From Flavobacteriales bacterium (GTDB lineage: Bacteria > Bacteroidota > Bacteroidia > Flavobacteriales_D > Crocinitomicaceae): 39,578 nucleotides of DNA. The translations under genes and the position numbers were made by a program. Below are positions 36,489 to 39,578 of the stretch, piece after piece; positions within the stretch are counted from its first letter, which is position 1, and each line of letters starts with the position of its first letter. A model generated the notes under the pieces. It was given only the letters and a program-made list of their open reading frames with translations, did not search any database and was not told the DNA's origin. The stretch is from positions 1 to 39,578 of the forward strand of contig QOQC01000007.1 of the NCBI GenBank assembly GCA_003331365.1, read 5' to 3'.

Positions 36489-37730
36489 ATGGTTAGCTTC
36501 GAGCGATATAAACTAAAAAATGGTTTAACCGTTCTTCTTCATCACGATAAAACTACTCCAATGGTTGTCGTCAATACACTATATGATGTTGGTGCGAGGG
36601 ACGAAAATGAAAATAAAACCGGATTTGCTCACCTTTTTGAACACCTCATGTTTGGAGGCTCTGTAAATATTTCAGATTTCGACAAAGAGTTACAAAAAGC
36701 TGGTGGTGAAAGTAATGCGTTTACAAGTAACGACGTAACGAACTATTATGATATCGTTCCAGCACAAAATATAGAGACTGCACTTTGGTTAGAAAGTGAT
36801 CGAATGCTTTCACTTGCCTTCACTGATAAAAGTCTAGAAGTACAGCGAAATGTTGTTATTGAAGAATTCAAGCAACGTTACTTGAATCAGCCATATGGTG
36901 ATGTTTGGCTTGAGTTAAGACCCCTAGCCTATGAAAAACATCCTTACAAATGGGCAACCATTGGAAAGGATATAGCGCATATTGAAAATGCAAACATGGA
37001 TGATGTCAAATCATTCTTCAAGAAGTATTATTGTCCGGTAAATGCAATTTTATGTATCGCTGGCAACTATGACGAATCAGGAATCAAGTCAATAATAGAA
37101 AAATATTATGGTTCTATTCCCGGAGGTAAAAGGCCATCGAGATTGAATCCGGCAGAACCCAAACAAAACTCTTTTAAAACCAAAACCATCTATCGTGATG
37201 TTCCTTCCAATGCTTTTTATTATGCATTTAAAATGGGTCCTAGAAAAAGTTCCGATTACTACATTGGAGATATTATGAGTGATGCCTTGGGAAAGGACAA
37301 CTCTTCAATTCTAAATATTGCATTAAAAAAAGAACTGGAGCTCGTGACTGAAATTAATGCATTCATTACAGGGTCACTAGATGACGGATTATTTATCATC
37401 AGTGGGAAATTAGCAGATGGTGTTGATTTTAATGACTTAGATAAAGCATTATGGGGACAATTGGATGAAATCAAAAAAATTGGAATCAATAACGATAAAT
37501 TAGAGTCTCTAAAAAATAAAATAAACACAGCCAAAGCTTTTCAAGAACAAGGTCTTCTAAATCGTTCGATAAATCTTTCTTTTTTTGAACTGCTTGGAGA
37601 TGCAAACGGAGTTAATGAAGAAGGATTTATATACCAAAAGATAAGTGGTAATGATTTGATCCTATTTGCTAGTGATGTTTTAATTCGAAATAATTGCTCG
37701 CTATTAAAAGTAGCTATAAATGATAGATAG
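36489..37730 (+). CDS. M16-family zinc peptidase, catalytic (HxxEH) subunit
   Basis: A 413-aa two-domain M16B (processing-peptidase-like) protein. The inverted zinc motif HLFEH spans 48-52 (H48, E51, H52), and the third ligand is probably E126 in NVVIEEFKQR. The C-terminal homologous half lacks the Arg-x6-Tyr pair that completes the substrate site in this family; that pair is found in the protein encoded next. The N-terminus is MVSFERYKLKNGL with no signal peptide, so it is probably cytosolic. It overlaps the next gene by 11 nt. Known heterodimeric M16B enzymes split their active site the same way. Confidence 0.93.
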   Translation: MVSFERYKLKNGLTVLLHHDKTTPMVVVNTLYDVGARDENENKTGFAHLFEHLMFGGSVNISDFDKELQKAGGESNAFTSNDVTNYYDIVPAQNIETALWLESDRMLSLAFTDKSLEVQRNVVIEEFKQRYLNQPYGDVWLELRPLAYEKHPYKWATIGKDIAHIENANMDDVKSFFKKYYCPVNAILCIAGNYDESGIKSIIEKYYGSIPGGKRPSRLNPAEPKQNSFKTKTIYRDVPSNAFYYAFKMGPRKSSDYYIGDIMSDALGKDNSSILNIALKKELELVTEINAFITGSLDDGLFIISGKLADGVDFNDLDKALWGQLDEIKKIGINNDKLESLKNKINTAKAFQEQGLLNRSINLSFFELLGDANGVNEEGFIYQKISGNDLILFASDVLIRNNCSLLKVAINDR

Positions 37731-38976
37731 AAATACAGCACCTCCTACACAGAAAATTCAAAGCATTGAATTTATTTGTCCTCAAACAATAGAAATAAAT
37801 TCTACGGTCAAATTACTTTGGGTGAAAAACGTACCGAATGAAACCTCTCGCATTGACTTATATTATAACGCAGGTTTAAGAAATGGACGGAACATCATTG
37901 CTTCTTTATGCTCATCACTATTACTTTCCGGAACTAAAGATAAAAGCACCACTGAAATCCACAAACAAATCGATCAATTGGGTGCATTTTTTGATATTGG
38001 TCTATCGCACGAAGGTGTTATGATCTCCATTTTTGCTTTAAAAGAGAATATTTTCGAAGCATTTTGCATCATAAATGAGGCCATTCAATGTGCTGTATTT
38101 CCGGACAAGGAAATTTCAGAAAAAATTAGAGTAAAAAAAGAAAAACATAAAATAAATTTCGGTAGAGTCGGTTTTTTGGCTCAGCGAAAATTTCAAGAGA
38201 AAATATTTTATAATTCGCCGTATAGCGAACTCACGAATCTTGAAGATTTTGACAACATATCAAAAAATGAGCTTATTGAATTTCATGAGAATTTTTTCCA
38301 AAAAGGGTTATTTAAGGTTGCTGTAGTAGGTAATATCAAAGAAAGTGAAATTGATTCAATCATTTCAAAATGCAAGGATTCTTGCATAGATAAACCTTTA
38401 GAATATTATTCTGCTTTTGATAATTTTTCGGGAGTATTTCATGAAGAAAAAAAATCGGCTGTTCAATCAGCCATTCGAATTGGCAAAACATTATTTAATA
38501 AAACTCATGCTGATTTCTTTGATTTTTCAATTTTAAATACGGTTTTAGGAGATTATTTTGGGAGTAGATTGATGAAAAATATACGAGAGGATAAGGGATA
38601 CACATATGGAATAGGCTCAGCTGTTGTAGAGACTGGCAGTTCAGGGTATTTTATTATAGGCTCTGAAGTAGGTATTAAACATCGCGAGTCCACATTGAAA
38701 GAAGTAAAAAGTGAACTGGAAAACTTATGTTCTACTGAAATGAGCCATAAAGAGCTTGAATTGGTGAAAAATTATCTTCTTGGTCAAATGCTTAAAGCAG
38801 CTGATGGACCGTACGCTATGATGGATTTATTTCTGAGTGTAGATACTTATGACTTGAAGATGAACTTTTACAACGAATACATAGAAAGGATTCATCAAAT
38901 TGATACCAAAGAAATAATATCAATTTCTCAAAAGTATCTCAAATGGGATACCATGTCTGTCATTTCTGTCGGATAG
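37720..38976 (+). CDS. M16-family peptidase partner subunit (no HxxEH, has Arg/Tyr pair)
   Basis: A 418-aa M16B homolog. Where HxxEH is expected (about 60-70) the sequence reads SLCSSLLLSG, so zinc binding is lost. In the C-terminal half, RLMKNIREDKGYTYGIGS (283-300) keeps R289 and Y296, the pair that contacts substrate in the partner subunit of heterodimeric M16B peptidases. It probably forms an active heterodimer with the upstream product. Its ATG lies 11 nt inside the preceding gene. A hairpin after the stop may end the operon. Confidence 0.92.
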   Translation: MIDRNTAPPTQKIQSIEFICPQTIEINSTVKLLWVKNVPNETSRIDLYYNAGLRNGRNIIASLCSSLLLSGTKDKSTTEIHKQIDQLGAFFDIGLSHEGVMISIFALKENIFEAFCIINEAIQCAVFPDKEISEKIRVKKEKHKINFGRVGFLAQRKFQEKIFYNSPYSELTNLEDFDNISKNELIEFHENFFQKGLFKVAVVGNIKESEIDSIISKCKDSCIDKPLEYYSAFDNFSGVFHEEKKSAVQSAIRIGKTLFNKTHADFFDFSILNTVLGDYFGSRLMKNIREDKGYTYGIGSAVVETGSSGYFIIGSEVGIKHRESTLKEVKSELENLCSTEMSHKELELVKNYLLGQMLKAADGPYAMMDLFLSVDTYDLKMNFYNEYIERIHQIDTKEIISISQKYLKWDTMSVISVG

Positions 38977-39000
38977 CAACTTTTATTTCTTATTTCCGTT

Positions 39001-39020
39001 ATAATACTGCGTATTATTTT
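39001..39020 (+). terminator. Possible terminator after the M16 operon
   Basis: A 7-bp inverted repeat (39001-39007 with 39011-39017) with a 3-nt loop, followed by three more T. The stem is all A/T except for the closing C-G pair, so it is weak. It lies 24 nt after the M16 stop and 13 nt before the next ATG. Confidence 0.4.
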
Positions 39021-39033
39021 ACGTTAAAACAGT

Positions 39034-39578
39034 ATGAAAAAGCTAGTTTTCTTAGTGTTTATGCTTTTTGTATCCAAAGCAGTTTTTTCTTCTCATGTTA
39101 TGGGAGGTGAACTGACGTGGACTTGTGGTACAGGAGGAGCGTACACATTTGAGCTGGTTTTTTATCGAGATTGTAATGGTGCAGAAGTGAATGTAATTTC
39201 AGAAACCATCAGGGTTTGGAACCATCCCTCAATTACAGATATCACCCTAAATTTTGTATCAAGGACAGATATTTCTCCAAGTTGTACGGAAGTTGCAGGC
39301 TCTCCCCCAATGCTTGAGTGTGGCATTGGCAGTGCAGGTGGTAACGGAGCTGGAGCTATTGAACAAGTAATTTATCGGGGAGATGTGATGCTCCCAGGCA
39401 CCCCTCCAAACGAAGGATGGATTTTCACTTATGAGAATTTCTCAAGAAGTAATGCACTTACCAATATTCAAAACCCATCATCCTACGGCATTACCATTGC
39501 TGCTACGATGTTTCCGACCCCGAATAGCATAAATAATTCATGTACGGATTCTTCTCCTAAATTCCTGCAATCACCCTA
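39034..39578 (+). CDS. N-terminal part of a secreted surface protein, cut by the window edge
   Basis: An open frame of 181 codons from the ATG at 39034 to the edge with no stop. The product starts with a signal peptide (1 to about 19, MKKLVFLVFMLFVSKAVFS), then SHVMGGELTWTC and FELVFYRDCNG. This N-terminal block (S-H-x-M-G-G-E-x-T-x-x-C ... YRDC) is one I recognise from large Bacteroidota gliding-motility-associated surface proteins that end in a type B T9SS sorting domain. The C-terminus is outside the window, so secretion route and length are inferred. The function is unknown. Confidence 0.8.
   Translation, partial: MKKLVFLVFMLFVSKAVFSSHVMGGELTWTCGTGGAYTFELVFYRDCNGAEVNVISETIRVWNHPSITDITLNFVSRTDISPSCTEVAGSPPMLECGIGSAGGNGAGAIEQVIYRGDVMLPGTPPNEGWIFTYENFSRSNALTNIQNPSSYGITIAATMFPTPNSINNSCTDSSPKFLQSP

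Noticed and set aside
1-39578. CRISPR array, insertion sequences or other defence loci
   Set aside because: No direct-repeat array with spacers, no transposase, and no nuclease or restriction genes were recognised in the window.

Overview
The window looks like chromosomal DNA of a Bacteroidota member, most likely order Flavobacteriales. The DNA is AT-rich and Shine-Dalgarno sequences are not evident. There are several type IX secretion system (T9SS) cargo proteins with type A and type B C-terminal sorting domains. Other pointers are the bacillithiol enzyme BshA, a DUF4159 protein, a primase that has lost most of its zinc ligands, a CarB without the C-terminal allosteric domain, and several 8-base matches to the Bacteroidota -7 element TAnnTTTG. 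I cannot name genus or species.

Layout. 1-160: tRNA-Asp and its terminator. 250-828: a lipoprotein with MORN/YwqK-like repeats. 944-3501: a plus-strand run of ribD, an EamA transporter and a DUF4159 protein. 3505-6884: a minus-strand run of CBS protein, nadK, FKBP isomerase and a cyclophilin-FKBP fusion. 6946-7659: pdxJ. 7656-12160: a very tight minus-strand operon of polyprenyl diphosphate synthase, lipoprotein, dnaG and an MscS channel. 12207-15023: carB. 15197-16021: alpha/beta hydrolase. 16052-17971: dnaK. 18108-23127: three secreted T9SS cargo genes, including a lysyl-oxidase-like protein. 23128-25939: an outer membrane barrel protein and bshA, then meaB. 26017-27100: folD and an S4 RNA-binding protein. 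27120-29713: three integral membrane proteins, two of them tandem paralogs. 29765-35414: a 1522-aa modular adhesin followed by an M42 aminopeptidase. 35539-38976: a FabK/nitronate monooxygenase-like flavoenzyme and a complementary pair of M16 peptidases. From 39034 to the edge: the start of another large secreted protein.

Most genes are housekeeping: cofactor synthesis (riboflavin, PLP, NADP, folate C1, isoprenoid quinone), replication priming, pyrimidine/arginine precursor synthesis and protein folding. The accessory character lies in the secreted proteins. No mobile element, CRISPR array, rRNA or phage gene was seen. No gene-free stretch exceeds 300 bases; the longest, about 173 bases, lies between carB and the hydrolase gene.

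The points most worth a second look are the T9SS-exported lysyl oxidase, the primase zinc-ligand loss, the dual-family immunophilin, the split M16 active site, the exactly periodic modules in the two large secreted proteins, and -7 elements placed so close to start codons that transcripts may be leaderless.
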